Source: Nitrosomonadales bacterium
Lineage (GTDB): Bacteria > Pseudomonadota > Gammaproteobacteria > Burkholderiales > Gallionellaceae
Length of the DNA stretch: 22,913 nt
Reading direction: 5' to 3'
Assembly: GCA_016721605.1 (NCBI GenBank)
Contig: JADKHS010000031.1
Span: forward strand, 1 to 22,913
The translations under genes and the position numbers were made by a program. Shown here one piece after another: positions 1-10,505 of this stretch. Below the pieces are notes generated by a model that had not been told where the DNA came from, searched no databases, and saw nothing but the letters and a program-made list of their open reading frames with translations. The first letter of the stretch is position 1. The number at the start of each line of letters is the position of its first letter.

Positions 1-15
1 TCAATTGGTGATAGC

Positions 16-1499
16 TTATAACTTGGAGCGGGCAATATGTACCAGCAAGTCGCTTACGGATGCGTGCATTATTTCGGTGAAGGGTAGTGGATATAGACCC
101 ATGCCCAGCACAGTCAGTGCCAACATAATGAACATCAGTTTTTCGCGTAGAGTAATGTCAGTTAGTTGCGCTACGTGCTGGTTGGCCACGGCGCCGAAAA
201 TTACTCGCTTTACCATCCACAGCGTGTAGGCTGCGCCAAAAATCAGTGTCGTGGCAGCAGTGAAGGCGTACCAGAAATTAACTTTGACCGTACCCATTAT
301 CACCATGAATTCACCGACAAAACCACTGGTGCCGGGCAGCCCAACATTAGCCATGGCAAACAGTACAAAAAATGCGGCGAATATTGGCATTTTGTTGGCC
401 ACGCCGCCATAGTCGGCGATGTTGCGTGTATGCATGCGGTCATACAGCACACCTATACACAGAAATAGCGCACCCGATATAAAGCCATGCGAAATCATCT
501 GTAACAGCGCACCCTCCATGCCGTAGGCATTAAAAATAAAAAAGCCCAACGTAACGAAACCCATATGTGAAATAGAGGAATATGCCACCAAGTTTTTTCA
601 TGTCAGTTTGGGCCAATGCAACCAGTCCAATGTATACCACTGCGATCAACGACAGCGCAATCATCGCACCAGCAAGGTAGTGGCTGGCATCTGGCACGAT
701 AGGCATAGAGAAGCGAATGAAGCCATACGCCCCGACTTTCAGCATGATTGCCGCTAGTATCACAGAACCGCCAGTAGGCGCTTCTACGTGCATCGGGCAA
801 CCAGGTGTGCACCGGAAACATTGGTACCTTTACCGCGAATGCCATAAAAAAGGCAATGAATACCAATATCTGTGCGGTCATCGGGATAGCCATCTGGTGG
901 TAATCGAGAATCGCGAAGCTGCCACCGGACTGGATATACAAATACAGAAGTGCAATCAGCATCAGCACGGAACCGAAAAAAGTGTACAGAAAAAATTTGA
1001 CCGCTGCATAAACACGATTAGGGCCACCCCATATGCCAATAATGATGAACATTGGGATCAGCATGGCTTCCCAGAACACATAGAATAGTACCGCATCGAG
1101 TGAGGCAAATACGCCATTGACCAAGCCGGACATGATGAGGAATGCGGCCAGATATTGTGCTACGCGCTTTTCAATTACTTTCCAGCCAGCGATCACAACC
1201 AGCGGAGTAAAAAAACTGTTAAGTAGGACAAATAGTACTGAAATACCGTCTACGCCGAGGTGATAATGGATGTTGAAATGTGTAATCCAGTCGTGCAACT
1301 CAACGAACTGCATAGTACTGGTCATCTTGTCAAAACCAACATACAGCGGAATAGTAACCAAAAAGCCAAGAATTGCACCAATAAGTGCGATGACACGCGC
1401 TAACGGTGCATTGCGATCACTGCCAGTGGCTAAAACCAGTACGCCAAAAATAATGGGCAGCCAAATAGCAACGCTTAATAGGGAAAATCCAAAAATCAT
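16..1499 (-). CDS. nuoM: NADH-quinone oxidoreductase subunit M, interrupted by two frameshifts
   Basis: Membrane-arm antiporter-like subunit of complex I, involved in proton translocation. The N-terminal part (1499 down to about 790) contains the conserved FWEAMLIPMF segment with its key glutamate and KVPMFPVHTWLPDA. The frame then breaks: the next frame continues with HVEAPTGGSVILAAIMLKVG, which means about 2 bases are missing near 788-791. A second break near 588-592 (one extra base after DMKKL) leads to VAYSSISHMGFVTLG and the C-terminal part ending at 16. Joined, the product is about 494 residues, normal for NuoM. The start ATG is preceded by AAGGA, and the gene lies 30 bp after nuoL. The two breaks look like sequence errors because homology is perfect on either side. 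The family call is certain; whether the gene is intact is not. Confidence 0.93.
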
Positions 1500-1529
1500 G
1501 CTTATTCCTTCAGTTTCTCGCTGTGCGTA

Positions 1530-3567
1530 TTATTCGAACCAAGTGCGTATCGTAAGCAGCAGAAACACGCCGATAATCATGGAAAACGCATAGTGGTAGA
1601 TGTAACCGGTCTGAATGTGGCGCAACACGTTGGAGAACATGCCGACCAAACGCGCAGTGCCGTTTACCATTAGGCCATCAATCAGTTTTATATCGCCAAA
1701 TTTCCATAAGCAGCGGCTCGCTTTACGGGCACCAGAAGCAAAGAACCAATCATTGAAACGGTCAAAGTAGTACTTGTTGTCCAGCACTGTATAGATGAAG
1801 CTAAATTTTTGTTTGATCACTGTAGGAATACCAGGAGCTTTCAGATAAAAAAACCACGCCATCACTACCCCAGCCATTGCCAGCCAAAATGGCAAAGAAG
1901 ATAGTCCATGTATGGCCATAGCCCAAGCGCTGTGGAACTCGTGCTTCAGTTCTTCCATAGACGGATGCAACTCGTGGTTAATAAAAATCGCACCCTTGAA
2001 ATAGTCGCCAAACAACATTGGCTCGACAGCAAGATAACCAATGACCACAGAAGGGATCGCGAGCAACACCAACGGCATCCAGACCACCCATGAGGTTTCG
2101 TGCGGCTTCTGGCCTGGAGCTAAACCATGATGGTCATCGTGCGCAACATGGATGTCAGCATGGTCGTCGTGATGTACATTTTGAGAGCCATGCGCAACAG
2201 AATGGGCTTTACCGAAATGCTCTTTGCCATGAAACACCAAAAAATATAAGCGGAACGAATAAAAGGCGGTAACAAAAACACCGGCCACCACTGCAAAATA
2301 GGCAAAGCCAGCCCCGGGAAGATGCGACAACGCCACCGCTTCGATGATACTGTCCTTGGAATAGAAACCGGATAGAAACGGCGTGCCAATTAACGCCAGC
2401 GAGCCGATCAGAAAGGTAAACCAAGTGATCGGCATGTACTTACGCAAACCTCCCATCTGGCGAATATCCTGAACATGATGCATAGCGATAATCACCGAAC
2501 CAGCGGCGAGAAAAGGCTTGAAAAAGCGGGTCATTAGATGAAAAATCGCCACTGAATAAGCAGAAGCGCCCAGCGCTACCGTCATGTAGCCTAGTTGCGA
2601 CAGCGTGGAATAGGCCACCACACGCTTAATATCATTTTGGATAATGCCGAGAAAGCCCATGAACAACGCGGTAATAGCGCCGATCACCATAACAAAGGAT
2701 AACGCAGTATCGGACAGTTCAAACAACGGTGACATGCGCGCCACCATAAATATTCCGGCGGTCACCATAGTCGCAGCGTGGATCAATGCGGAAATCGGGG
2801 TCGGGCCTTCCATCGAGTCCGGCAGCCAGACGTGCAGCGGAAACTGCGCCGATTTACCCATCGCACCAATGAACAACAGGATGCAGATAGCGCTAATCAC
2901 ATTCCACGATACACCAGGAATCGGTGCTATATCGTTGGCGTAAAGGTGCGAGCTGGCAAACACTGCAGCATAATCCAGTGTGCCAAATACCATCAGTACC
3001 AAGCCAATGCCGAGCAAAAAACCGAAATCCCCCACGCGGTTGACTAAAAACGCTTTAAGGTTGGCGTAAGTCGCCGTAGGGCGTGTGTACCAAAAACCGA
3101 TCAATAAATAGGATACTAAACCCACTGCCTCCCAGCCAAAAAACAGCTGGAGAAAGTTATTTGACATCACCAGCATTAGCATGGAGAAGGTAAACAACGA
3201 AATATAGCTAAAGAAACGTTGATAGCCAGCATCTTCTACCATGTAACCTATCGTATAAATATGCACCATCAAGGATACGAAAGTCACTACCAGCATCATC
3301 ATTACGGTCAGGCGGTCAATCAGGAAACCGACCTCGAGCCGTGTATCACCCGGAGGTCATCCATTGATAAACCGTGCCGTTGAATGTATGCCCAGCCATG
3401 ACATCTTGGAAAATCAGCAGTGAAGCCGCGAAAGACGCAGCCACCAGCAGGATGGTAATGCGGTGCGTCCATGTCCGTCCCAGTAGTGTGCCAAACAACC
3501 CGGCCAATATTGCGCCAACCAAGGGAGCCAAAGGAACCAGCAAATACAGATTTTCCATAGTACTCAT
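1530..3567 (-). CDS. nuoL: NADH-quinone oxidoreductase subunit L, one frameshift
   Basis: Largest proton-pumping membrane subunit of complex I, with the long C-terminal lateral helix. The N-terminal 73 residues (3567 to about 3350) end in YQWMTSG. One extra G (C run 3349-3351) then shifts the frame, and the protein resumes as GDTRLEVGFLIDRLTVMM and continues to 1530. Conserved blocks include GKSAQFPLHVWLPDSMEGPT and LIHAATMVTAGIFM, a histidine-rich loop around 2110-2210, and the terminal helix. Where the family has LMTHAFFKALLFLAAGS this sequence reads LMTRFFKPFLAAGS, so it lacks the conserved His and three residues in total (around 2503-2530). Joined length is about 678 residues, normal for NuoL. 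It starts 8 bp after the nuoK stop. Confidence 0.93.
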
Positions 3568-3575
3568 TTGCGCTG

Positions 3576-3887
3576 TTAACCTTTCAAGCTGCCGAGATCG
3601 TCTACGTTGATGGTACGCAGGTTACGGAATAACACTATCAGAATCGCTAAACCGATAGCTGCTTCAGCGGCAGCCACCGTAAGGATAAAAAACACGAATA
3701 TTTGCCCGGATATATCGTTTAAATAATGTGAGAACGCAACAAAATTTGTATTTACCGCGAGCAACATCAATTCAATGGACATCAACAGTACAATGAGATT
3801 TTTGCGGTTCAGAAAAATCCCCACCACGCCAATAGCAAACAATATTGCCCCAAACACTAAATAATGCGACAAACTCAAGCTCAACAT
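3576..3887 (-). CDS. nuoK: NADH-quinone oxidoreductase subunit K
   Basis: Small three-helix membrane subunit of complex I (Mrp-like), 103 residues as usual for the family. The second helix carries the conserved glutamate in MSIELMLLAVNTNFVAFS, and the third carries the second conserved glutamate in TVAAAEAAIGLAI. The start ATG is preceded by GAGGAAAG at good spacing. The gene is uninterrupted. An unusual 153-bp gap separates it from nuoJ upstream, whereas nuoL follows after 8 bp. The gap shows only a weak hairpin (GATAAC with GTTATC, 8-nt loop) and no gene. Confidence 0.95.
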   Translation of the reverse strand: MLSLSLSHYLVFGAILFAIGVVGIFLNRKNLIVLLMSIELMLLAVNTNFVAFSHYLNDISGQIFVFFILTVAAAEAAIGLAILIVLFRNLRTINVDDLGSLKG

Positions 3888-4040
3888 ATACTTTCCTCAT
3901 TGAATCTTCATGTAATCATGGCAGATAACGCTACACTGTTATCAATCATCCAAGGCGGTTAATATTCAACAAACCCTTTTAAAAAACACTAGATCCATGT
4001 CTCTGTAGAGATGATGCAGTGCAGTGACATATTTCACCTA

Positions 4041-4651
4041 CTACTGCCTTTCCTCGTTACCATCTGCCACCATCGATACAATACGAAGGCGGTCTGCTTT
4101 TTTCACCAGCACCTGTTTATTCGGTTCCTGCGATTTAACATCCTTACGACGGCGCAAGGTAAGCGCGATGGCAGCTACAATCGCTACTAATAAAAGCACC
4201 GCCGCCAGTTCAAATGGGTAAACATAATCGGTATAAATCAAACGGCCAAGTTCTTTGGTGTTGCTGTAATTGGCAGCGTGCTTGATTACCTGTGCACCAG
4301 TTTCAGCAGTTTGGCGGTTACCCAGTACCCATATCATCTGAAACACCATAATGACAGCCAGCAACGCGCCGAATGGAAACCAGCGCCAGAATCCTTCGCG
4401 CAATTGCTCCAGATTGATGTCCAGCATCATTACCACAAACAAAAAGAGCACCATCACTGCGCCGACATACACCAGAACAAGAGTAATCGCTAAAAACTCT
4501 GCTTCCAGTAATATCCAGACTCCAGCCGAACTACAAAAGCCAACACCAGAAACAGTGCAGCATATACCGGGTTGCGTGCAGTAATTACGCGCAATGCAGC
4601 AAGTACGGTAATTGCAGCGAACATATAAAAAACTAATGTATCAAAACTCAT
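4041..4651 (-). CDS. nuoJ: NADH-quinone oxidoreductase subunit J, one frameshift
   Basis: Five-helix membrane subunit of complex I that contributes to the path linking the quinone site to the antiporter subunits. Reading from ATG 4651 gives MSFDTLVFYMFAAITVLAAL and the typical RNPVYAALFLVLAFV. One base is then missing in the stretch 4529-4534 (AAGT expected). In the next frame the protein continues SSAGVWILLEAEFLAITLVL then YVGAVMVLFLFVVMMLD, and ends at 4041 after a charged tail. Joined length is about 203 residues, normal for the family. An alternative start lies two codons upstream (4657). Flanking gaps of 184 bp (to nuoI) and 153 bp (to nuoK) are unusually long for this operon. Confidence 0.92.
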
Positions 4652-4803
4652 CAACATATTCTCAAACCTTTAACTGTGTTTGAACCCCATGAAGGTCACC
4701 AATATAAATCATTGCAGTGAACACTCCTGCCTAAGAAAAATCAATTCAACGTAGGCCTCAGTAGTATCCTTAAATTATTAAAATATCGGGCTGGATACAT
4801 ATC

Positions 4804-4816
4804 TTCACAGGAATGA
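4804..4816. repeat. 13-bp repeat shared by two nuo intergenic gaps
   Basis: TTCACAGGAATGA in the nuoI/nuoJ gap matches TTCACGGGAATGA at 10560-10572 in the nuoD/nuoE gap at 12 of 13 positions. On the minus strand it reads TCATTCCTGTGAA followed by a TATCCAG-like segment. This resembles the widespread proteobacterial repeats that begin TCATTCCCGCGAA. The remainder of the 184-bp gap (4652-4835) shows no gene. Confidence 0.4.
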
Positions 4817-4835
4817 CAGTGATTTAAAGATGCTC

Positions 4836-5324
4836 TCAACGGTATTTTGCGTCCGATGCCCGATCCTTGGCAATTTGCTCTTCATATTTTTCGCCCACTG
4901 CCAGCAACATCGGCTTGGTGTAGTACAGGTCACCGCGCTTCTCACCGTGGTATTCCAGAATACGGGTTTCTACAATGGCATCCACCGGGCAAGCTTCTTC
5001 ACATAGGCCACAAAAAATACACTTGACCAAATCGATGTCATAGCGTGTGGTCCGGCGTGTGCCATCAGCGCGCTCTTCGGTTTCAATATGGATAGCCATC
5101 GCCGGACATACCGCTTCGCATAATTTGCAGCCAATGCAGCGTTCTTCATCATTCGCATAACGACGTAACGCGTGCAGGCCGCGAAAACGAAAACCTTGCG
5201 GCGTTTTTTCTTCGGGGAATTGCACGGTAATTTTGCGTGCGAAAAAATGCCGCCCGGTCAGGGCCATGCCTTTCACTAGCTCTAACAGCAGGAAAGTTTT
5301 AAAAAAATTTGTGATCTTTTCCAT
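4836..5324 (-). CDS. nuoI: NADH-quinone oxidoreductase subunit I (two 4Fe-4S clusters)
   Basis: Peripheral-arm ferredoxin-like subunit that carries clusters N6a and N6b and passes electrons to NuoB. It has 162 residues, the usual length. Two cysteine motifs are present: CIGCKLCEAVCP (Cys 63, 66, 69, 73) and CIFCGLCEEACP (Cys 102, 105, 108, 112). An N-terminal amphipathic/hydrophobic stretch (FFKTFLLLELVKGMALTGRH) anchors it to the membrane arm. It lies 20 bp after nuoH and is intact. Confidence 0.97.
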   Translation of the reverse strand: MEKITNFFKTFLLLELVKGMALTGRHFFARKITVQFPEEKTPQGFRFRGLHALRRYANDEERCIGCKLCEAVCPAMAIHIETEERADGTRRTTRYDIDLVKCIFCGLCEEACPVDAIVETRILEYHGEKRGDLYYTKPMLLAVGEKYEEQIAKDRASDAKYR

Positions 5325-5344
5325 TTTTTATATCCTTGACTGTT

Positions 5345-6385
5345 TTACCACAGCCAATAGGGAGTTTGCATCCAAGCACCAATTACCACTACCCAGACCA
5401 GCGTGAGAGGAATAAAGACCTTCCAACCCAAGCGCATCAACTGATCGTAGCGATAGCGTGGAAAGGTGGCACGGAACCATAAAAACAGAAACAGTACAAA
5501 AGATGTTTTGGCTAATAACCAAAAAATTCCCGGTAATAAATTAAATGGGGCTATATCAAATGGAGGTAGCCAACCGCCAAGAAACATAATAGCGGTGAGT
5601 ATGGCGATCAAAATCATGTTGGCGTATTCCGCCAGGAAAAACAGCGCAAACGTCATACCAGAATATTCTACGTGAAAACCAGCCACAATTTCAGACTCGC
5701 CTTCGGCCATGTCAAAGGGTGCACGATTAGTTTCTGCTACACCTGAGATAAAGTACACCACGAACATCGGGAACAATGGGATGAAATACCAGCCAAACAG
5801 CCCTACGCTGCTTTTTTGACCAAGCACTATGTCACCTAAATTCATACTCTGTGAGACCATGAGTACACATACCAAGGCAAAGCCCATGGGGATCTCGTAG
5901 GACACAATCTGCGCGGCCGAGCGCAATGAACCTAAAAAGGCATACTTAGAATTGGACGCCCAGCCCGCGATGATTATGCCGTACACACCAAGTGATGTCA
6001 TCGCCAAGATATAAAGCAAGCCAGCATTAATGTCGGTCAACGCCATGCCATCGGCAAACGGAACCACTGCCCAAGCTGCCAATGCAGGCATCAGGGCAAG
6101 GACGGGTGCAATTACGAACAGAAATTTATTCGAGCCAGACGGAATGATAATTTCTTTGAGCAGCAGTTTGAGACCGTCGGCGAGCGGTTGTAGTAGCCCA
6201 AAATAACCAACTCGATTAGGACCGATACGTACCTGCATATAGCCGATTACCTTGCGTTCTGCCAAGGTCAAATATGCCACAGTCAGCATGATGGGTATCA
6301 CTATGATCAGGATTTTGACCAATGTCCAGATTGGAAGCCAAGCGACCCCAAGCAGGTTTTGCAAGTATTGCAGCAGTTCTGTCAT
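5345..6385 (-). CDS. nuoH: NADH-quinone oxidoreductase subunit H
   Basis: Membrane subunit that forms much of the quinone-binding chamber at the junction of the two arms. It has 346 residues and about eight membrane helices. Family signatures are present: LAERKVIGYMQVRIGPNRVG early on, and APFDMAEGESEIVAGFHVEY with its acidic cluster facing the quinone cavity. The start ATG overlaps the nuoG stop as ATGA, indicating translational coupling. No break in frame was found. Confidence 0.97.
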   Translation of the reverse strand: MTELLQYLQNLLGVAWLPIWTLVKILIIVIPIMLTVAYLTLAERKVIGYMQVRIGPNRVGYFGLLQPLADGLKLLLKEIIIPSGSNKFLFVIAPVLALMPALAAWAVVPFADGMALTDINAGLLYILAMTSLGVYGIIIAGWASNSKYAFLGSLRSAAQIVSYEIPMGFALVCVLMVSQSMNLGDIVLGQKSSVGLFGWYFIPLFPMFVVYFISGVAETNRAPFDMAEGESEIVAGFHVEYSGMTFALFFLAEYANMILIAILTAIMFLGGWLPPFDIAPFNLLPGIFWLLAKTSFVLFLFLWFRATFPRYRYDQLMRLGWKVFIPLTLVWVVVIGAWMQTPYWLW

Positions 6386-8740
6386 GCGCGCTCCACTCTA
6401 ATCGTTCCAAACATGGCGCCCAGTTCTGCTGTTATGGTATGGCCTGCGGCCACGCGTACAACACCACGCGGTAAACTATCATCTGCAATTATAGATAGCC
6501 TCACGCTGCCCTGCCCTTGCGTTAACTTGACCATTTCACCGGATTGCAGATTGAGCTTTTCTAGCTCTATGCTATGTATCAGCGCACACGGAGTGGTGGC
6601 ATCACGAGTTTTTTGTAGCGAAGCGGCGCGGCGCACAATGGCGTCAGTGGCATAGATTGGTACATCGCTGACGCGCTGTAAGCCAGTGACATTCCAAGTC
6701 GCAGTTTGTGCCGACACACTATGTAAGACGTTGCCAAGTTTGGCAGATACGTCTGTGCCGCCACCCAGCACTTCATCGCGAACTGCTTCGCTGTTGTTGT
6801 AATCAAAACCAGGTATATTAAGCATGTTTCCCAAGACGCGGAGTACTTTCCACGCTGGACGTGCATCGCCTAATGGCTGGACTGTACCCTTGAAACTTTG
6901 CGCACGCCCTTCTGAACTGACAAAAGTCCCGGAGGTTTCAGTAAATGGAGCAATCGGTAATAACACATCGGCGTACTCCATAGCATGGTGTTTGTAAGCG
7001 CTCAACGCCACAACCATATCTGCGGCGCCCATCGCAGCTAATGCTTGCTGCGGGTTCTGCATATCCAGTTCCACTTCGGTATTAAGCAAGATATAAGCCT
7101 TGCGCTGTGCAGCTAGCATTGCGGAGGCGTTCATACCATGCTCAGCACCGGCGAATGGCACCGCTTGCGCCAAATATCCGCCCACACTATTGGCTGCTTC
7201 GCCAAAGAAGCCAAATTTTGCTCCGCAGAGCGTGGCAATGTGTTGTGCCAGCAATTGTAGTTGTGACGCTTGTGGATGCTGCTGTGCGAAGTTGCCAAGC
7301 AAAACGGCAACACGCTCACCGCTGGCAAGACTATCAGCCATTGCCTGCGCGCTGGCTGTCGGCGTTACAGGCTGTACGATTTGTTGCACGCTAGTATCCA
7401 GAGTGGCTTGCTTGATTGTGGACAGCGCTTTCAATACTTGCGCCAATACCGTAGCCATTTCGGTCGGTGGAACTATCTCCTTGTTGGCGATTGGCATCAA
7501 CAAATCGTCATCGGTAGCATGTATCAGATTAACTTGCGCGCCCTTTTTCGTTGCCTGACGCACGCGTGACGCCAGCAACGGATGGTCTTTGCGCAAGAAA
7601 CTGCCTACTAGCAAGAAGCGGTCAACAAGATTAACATCTGCCACTGCCATGCCTAGCCAAGGTGCTCCGGTTTGCTTACTGTCGGCGCTGAAATCAGATT
7701 GCCGCAGACGAAAATCTACGTTATGGCTACCCAAGCCACGCACCAGTTTCTGCAATAAATAAAGCTCTTCCAGTGTGGAATGTGGCGTGGCTAAAGCGCC
7801 TATATATTCTGCACCCGCCTCATGGGCAATTTGGCGCAGCCCGTTAGATACATACTCCAGCGCAACTTGCCACTCTACCTCCAGCCATTTTCCGCCCTGC
7901 TTGATCATCGGTTTAGTAAGACGTTCAGCTGAGTTTAACCCTTCGTAGCTAAAGCGGTCTTTATCGGACAACCAGCATTCATTGACATCTTCATTCTCAA
8001 TTGGCAGCACACGCATCACGCGGTTATTTTTGACCTGTACCGCCAAGTTGGAACCCAAACTATCGTGCGGGCTAATAGACTTGCGACGCGATAGTTCCCA
8101 AGTACGGGCGCTATACCGGAATGGTTTGCTGGTGAGGGCACCGACCGGACAGAGGTCTATCATGTTACCGGACAATTCGGAATCTACCGTATCGGATACA
8201 AAAGCCATAATTTCAGCGTGTTCACCACGGAAAGCCTGTCCCAGTTCCATCGCGCCACCAATTTCGATGCCGAAACGCACACAACGGGTACAGTTGATAC
8301 AGCGACTCATCTCTTCGGCAGCTACCAAGGGGCCGATATCCTTATGCAACACGACGCGTTTCTCTTCGTGGTAACGTGAAGCGCTGCCACCATAGCCGAC
8401 TGCTAGATCCTGTAACTCGCATTCCCCGCCCTGATCACATATCGGGCAATCCAATGGGTGATTAATCAATAAGAATTCCATTACCCCTTTTTGCGCTTTT
8501 ACAGCTTGTTCAGAGGCAGTAAAGATTTTCATGCCTTCGGCCACAGGCGTGGCACAAGCAGGCAAGGGCTTAGGCGCTTTTTTCAATTTGCACTAAACAC
8601 ATGCGGCAATTAGCTGCAATGGACAGTTTTTTGTGGTAACAAAAGTGTGGAATATAGATACCCAACTGATGTGCCGCATCTATCACAGAGCATCCGTTTT
8701 CCACATCAATGTGCTTGCCGTCAATTTCAATGTTGATCAT
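6382..8740 (-). CDS. nuoG: NADH-quinone oxidoreductase subunit G, one frameshift
   Basis: Large peripheral-arm subunit carrying the electron wire. From ATG 8740 (RBS AGGTGA) the first 54 residues contain the 2Fe-2S ligands Cys34, Cys45 and Cys48, ending QIEK. A run of six T on the plus strand (8578-8583; five expected) then shifts frame, and the protein continues APKPLPACATPV with the fourth cysteine. Next come the His/Cys cluster HPLDCPICDQGGEC and CINCTRC...CPVGAL, then a molybdopterin-oxidoreductase-like body. Joined length is about 785 residues. The gene lies 14 bp after nuoF and overlaps nuoH by 4 bases. The break is most simply a homopolymer error. Confidence 0.94.
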
Positions 8741-8754
8741 TGCTCACCTAACCG

Positions 8755-10023
8755 TCAGTCTTGCACCAAACAACGCTTGTGTTCGATGATATTCAAACTC
8801 GCTACGGAAATGCTTAGGAAGCCTTGCACTGGCCACGCAGCGGCATCGCCAAGCGCGCAAATTGTGCGGCCTGCAATGTTCTCGCACAGGTCAAGCAAAA
8901 GATTCAAGTCCTCCGGACGTCCTTCCCCTTTTTCGATACGGTGTATGATCCGGTATAACCAGCCAGTACCTTCGCGGCATGGCGTACATTGGCCACACGA
9001 TTCTTCAAAATAAAAATAGGACAGACGCTCTAGTGCACGCACCATACAAGTCGTGTCGTCCATAATAATAATCGCACCTGTGCCCAGCATAGAACCCGCT
9101 TTCGCAATGGAATCATAATCCATATCAAGATCCATCATAATCTCACCGGGTAAAACTGGCATGGAAGATCCACCGGGAATACATGCCTTCAATTTACGGT
9201 CACCGCGCATACCACCAGCCATTGCCAGCAATGTTTTAAACGGTGTTCCGAGTGGAACCTCAAAATTTCCTGGCCTGTTAACGTGGCCGGAAATAGAAAA
9301 TAATTTGATTCCGCCATTGTTCGGTCTACCCAGCTCAAGGAAATTTTGCCCACCATTATTAATAATGTAAGGAATGCTGGCGAAGGTTTCGGTGTTATTG
9401 ATGGTGGTCGGCTTACCATATAAGCCAAAACTTGCCGGAAATGGGGGTTTGAAGCGCGGTTGACCTTTTTTGCCCTCAAGCGATTCGAGCAATGCAGTTT
9501 CTTCGCCACAAATGTAGGCACCATAGCCCAGATGATTATGCAGATCGAAACTAAAGTCGCTGCCAAGTATGTTATTACCCAGGTAGCCCATCGCACGTGC
9601 TTCATCACATGCTGCCTCCATGCGTTCATAGGCCTCGAAAATCTCGCCGTGCACATAGTTGTAGCCGACTTTGACACCCATGGTATAGGCAGCGATAGCC
9701 ATACCTTCTATGAGAATGTGCGGGTTGTAGCGCAGAATGTCCCTGTCCTTAAAGGTACCCGGCTCTCCCTCATCAGAATTGCATACCAGATATTTATCGC
9801 CCTGGTAGTTGCGCGGCATAAAGCTCCACTTTAAACCGGTAGGAAAACCAGCACCTCCGCGACCGCGCAGACCGGAACTCTTGACTTCGGCGATGATAGA
9901 TTCAGGCGTCATCTTTTCCGCTAGGATTTTGCGTAGCGCTTGATAGCCACCTACTTTAAGGTAATTTTCCAGCGTCCATGGCTGGTCGAAATGCATAGTA
10001 TTAAGAAGAATGGGAGTGCTCAT
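8755..10023 (-). CDS. nuoF: NADH-quinone oxidoreductase subunit F (NADH- and FMN-binding)
   Basis: Entry subunit of complex I: it oxidises NADH through FMN and holds one 4Fe-4S cluster. The NADH-binding glycine loop GRGGAGFPTG is at residues 54-63, the FMN-binding GYGAYICGEETALLES at about 166-181, and the cluster ligands are Cys343, 346, 349 (ESCGQCTPCREGTGW) and Cys389. It has 422 residues. The start overlaps the nuoE stop as ATGA. Residues 403-412 read SISVASLNII, where another frame of the same DNA gives the family-like KHFRSEFEYH before IEHKRCLV. This indicates a compensated pair of indels at 8788-8817. Confidence 0.96.
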   Translation of the reverse strand: MSTPILLNTMHFDQPWTLENYLKVGGYQALRKILAEKMTPESIIAEVKSSGLRGRGGAGFPTGLKWSFMPRNYQGDKYLVCNSDEGEPGTFKDRDILRYNPHILIEGMAIAAYTMGVKVGYNYVHGEIFEAYERMEAACDEARAMGYLGNNILGSDFSFDLHNHLGYGAYICGEETALLESLEGKKGQPRFKPPFPASFGLYGKPTTINNTETFASIPYIINNGGQNFLELGRPNNGGIKLFSISGHVNRPGNFEVPLGTPFKTLLAMAGGMRGDRKLKACIPGGSSMPVLPGEIMMDLDMDYDSIAKAGSMLGTGAIIIMDDTTCMVRALERLSYFYFEESCGQCTPCREGTGWLYRIIHRIEKGEGRPEDLNLLLDLCENIAGRTICALGDAAAWPVQGFLSISVASLNIIEHKRCLVQD

Positions 10024-10499
10024 TCCTTATCCAATTCCGCCAGAATTTGATCGATTTTTTCTTTGGTGAGATGACCACACGTTTTTTTGTTGTTGATCAT
10101 GAGTAGTGGTGCCTCATCACAGACGTTCTGGCACTCGCCTTCGCGCAGACCAAATTTGCCATCCGCTGTCACTTCACCAACTCCGATACCGAGCTTGTTC
10201 TTAATATAATCCAATGTTTCCATGGCTCCCACCAATTGGCAGGACAGATTGGTACACACCGTAAGTGTGTGCCGACCCATGGGCTTGAGGTTATACATGT
10301 TATAGAAAGTCGCCACCTCATATACACCCATCTGTGACATGCCGAGATAGGCCGCAACATCGACCATGTCCCCGGTGTCTATCCAACCTTTTTCATCTTG
10401 CACGAAACGTAATGCAGCCATAACGGCAGACTGCTTCCGATCAGGCGGATATTTCTTCAGCTCGCGGTCTATTTTTGCTCGAACTTGCTCGGATAACAT
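10020..10499 (-). CDS. nuoE: NADH-quinone oxidoreductase subunit E (2Fe-2S)
   Basis: Peripheral-arm thioredoxin-like subunit with a 2Fe-2S cluster next to NuoF. The cluster ligands are visible as CTNLSC and, about 36 residues later, ECQNVC, fitting the family C-x4-C...C-x3-C pattern. The second pair is followed by DEAPLLMINN. VYEVATFYNMYNLKPMG is the conserved helical part. I take the ATG at 10499 (159 residues) rather than the TTG one codon upstream, because AGAGG sits 7 bases before this ATG. That AGAGG belongs to the inverted terminal repeat of a small element in the nuoD/nuoE gap. The gene overlaps nuoF by 4 bases. Confidence 0.95.
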   Translation of the reverse strand: MLSEQVRAKIDRELKKYPPDRKQSAVMAALRFVQDEKGWIDTGDMVDVAAYLGMSQMGVYEVATFYNMYNLKPMGRHTLTVCTNLSCQLVGAMETLDYIKNKLGIGVGEVTADGKFGLREGECQNVCDEAPLLMINNKKTCGHLTKEKIDQILAELDKE

Positions 10500-10505
10500 C
10501 AAAGA

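Noticed and set aside
3923..3942. Hairpin GATAAC...GTTATC in the nuoJ/nuoK gap as a terminator
   Set aside because: The stem is short and AT-rich with an 8-base loop and no T-run, so it is not a credible terminator.
7100..7558. 152-residue open frame antisense to nuoG, rich in Ala and Cys
   Set aside because: It lies entirely within the well-supported nuoG coding region, has no ribosome-binding site and a composition typical of an antisense shadow.
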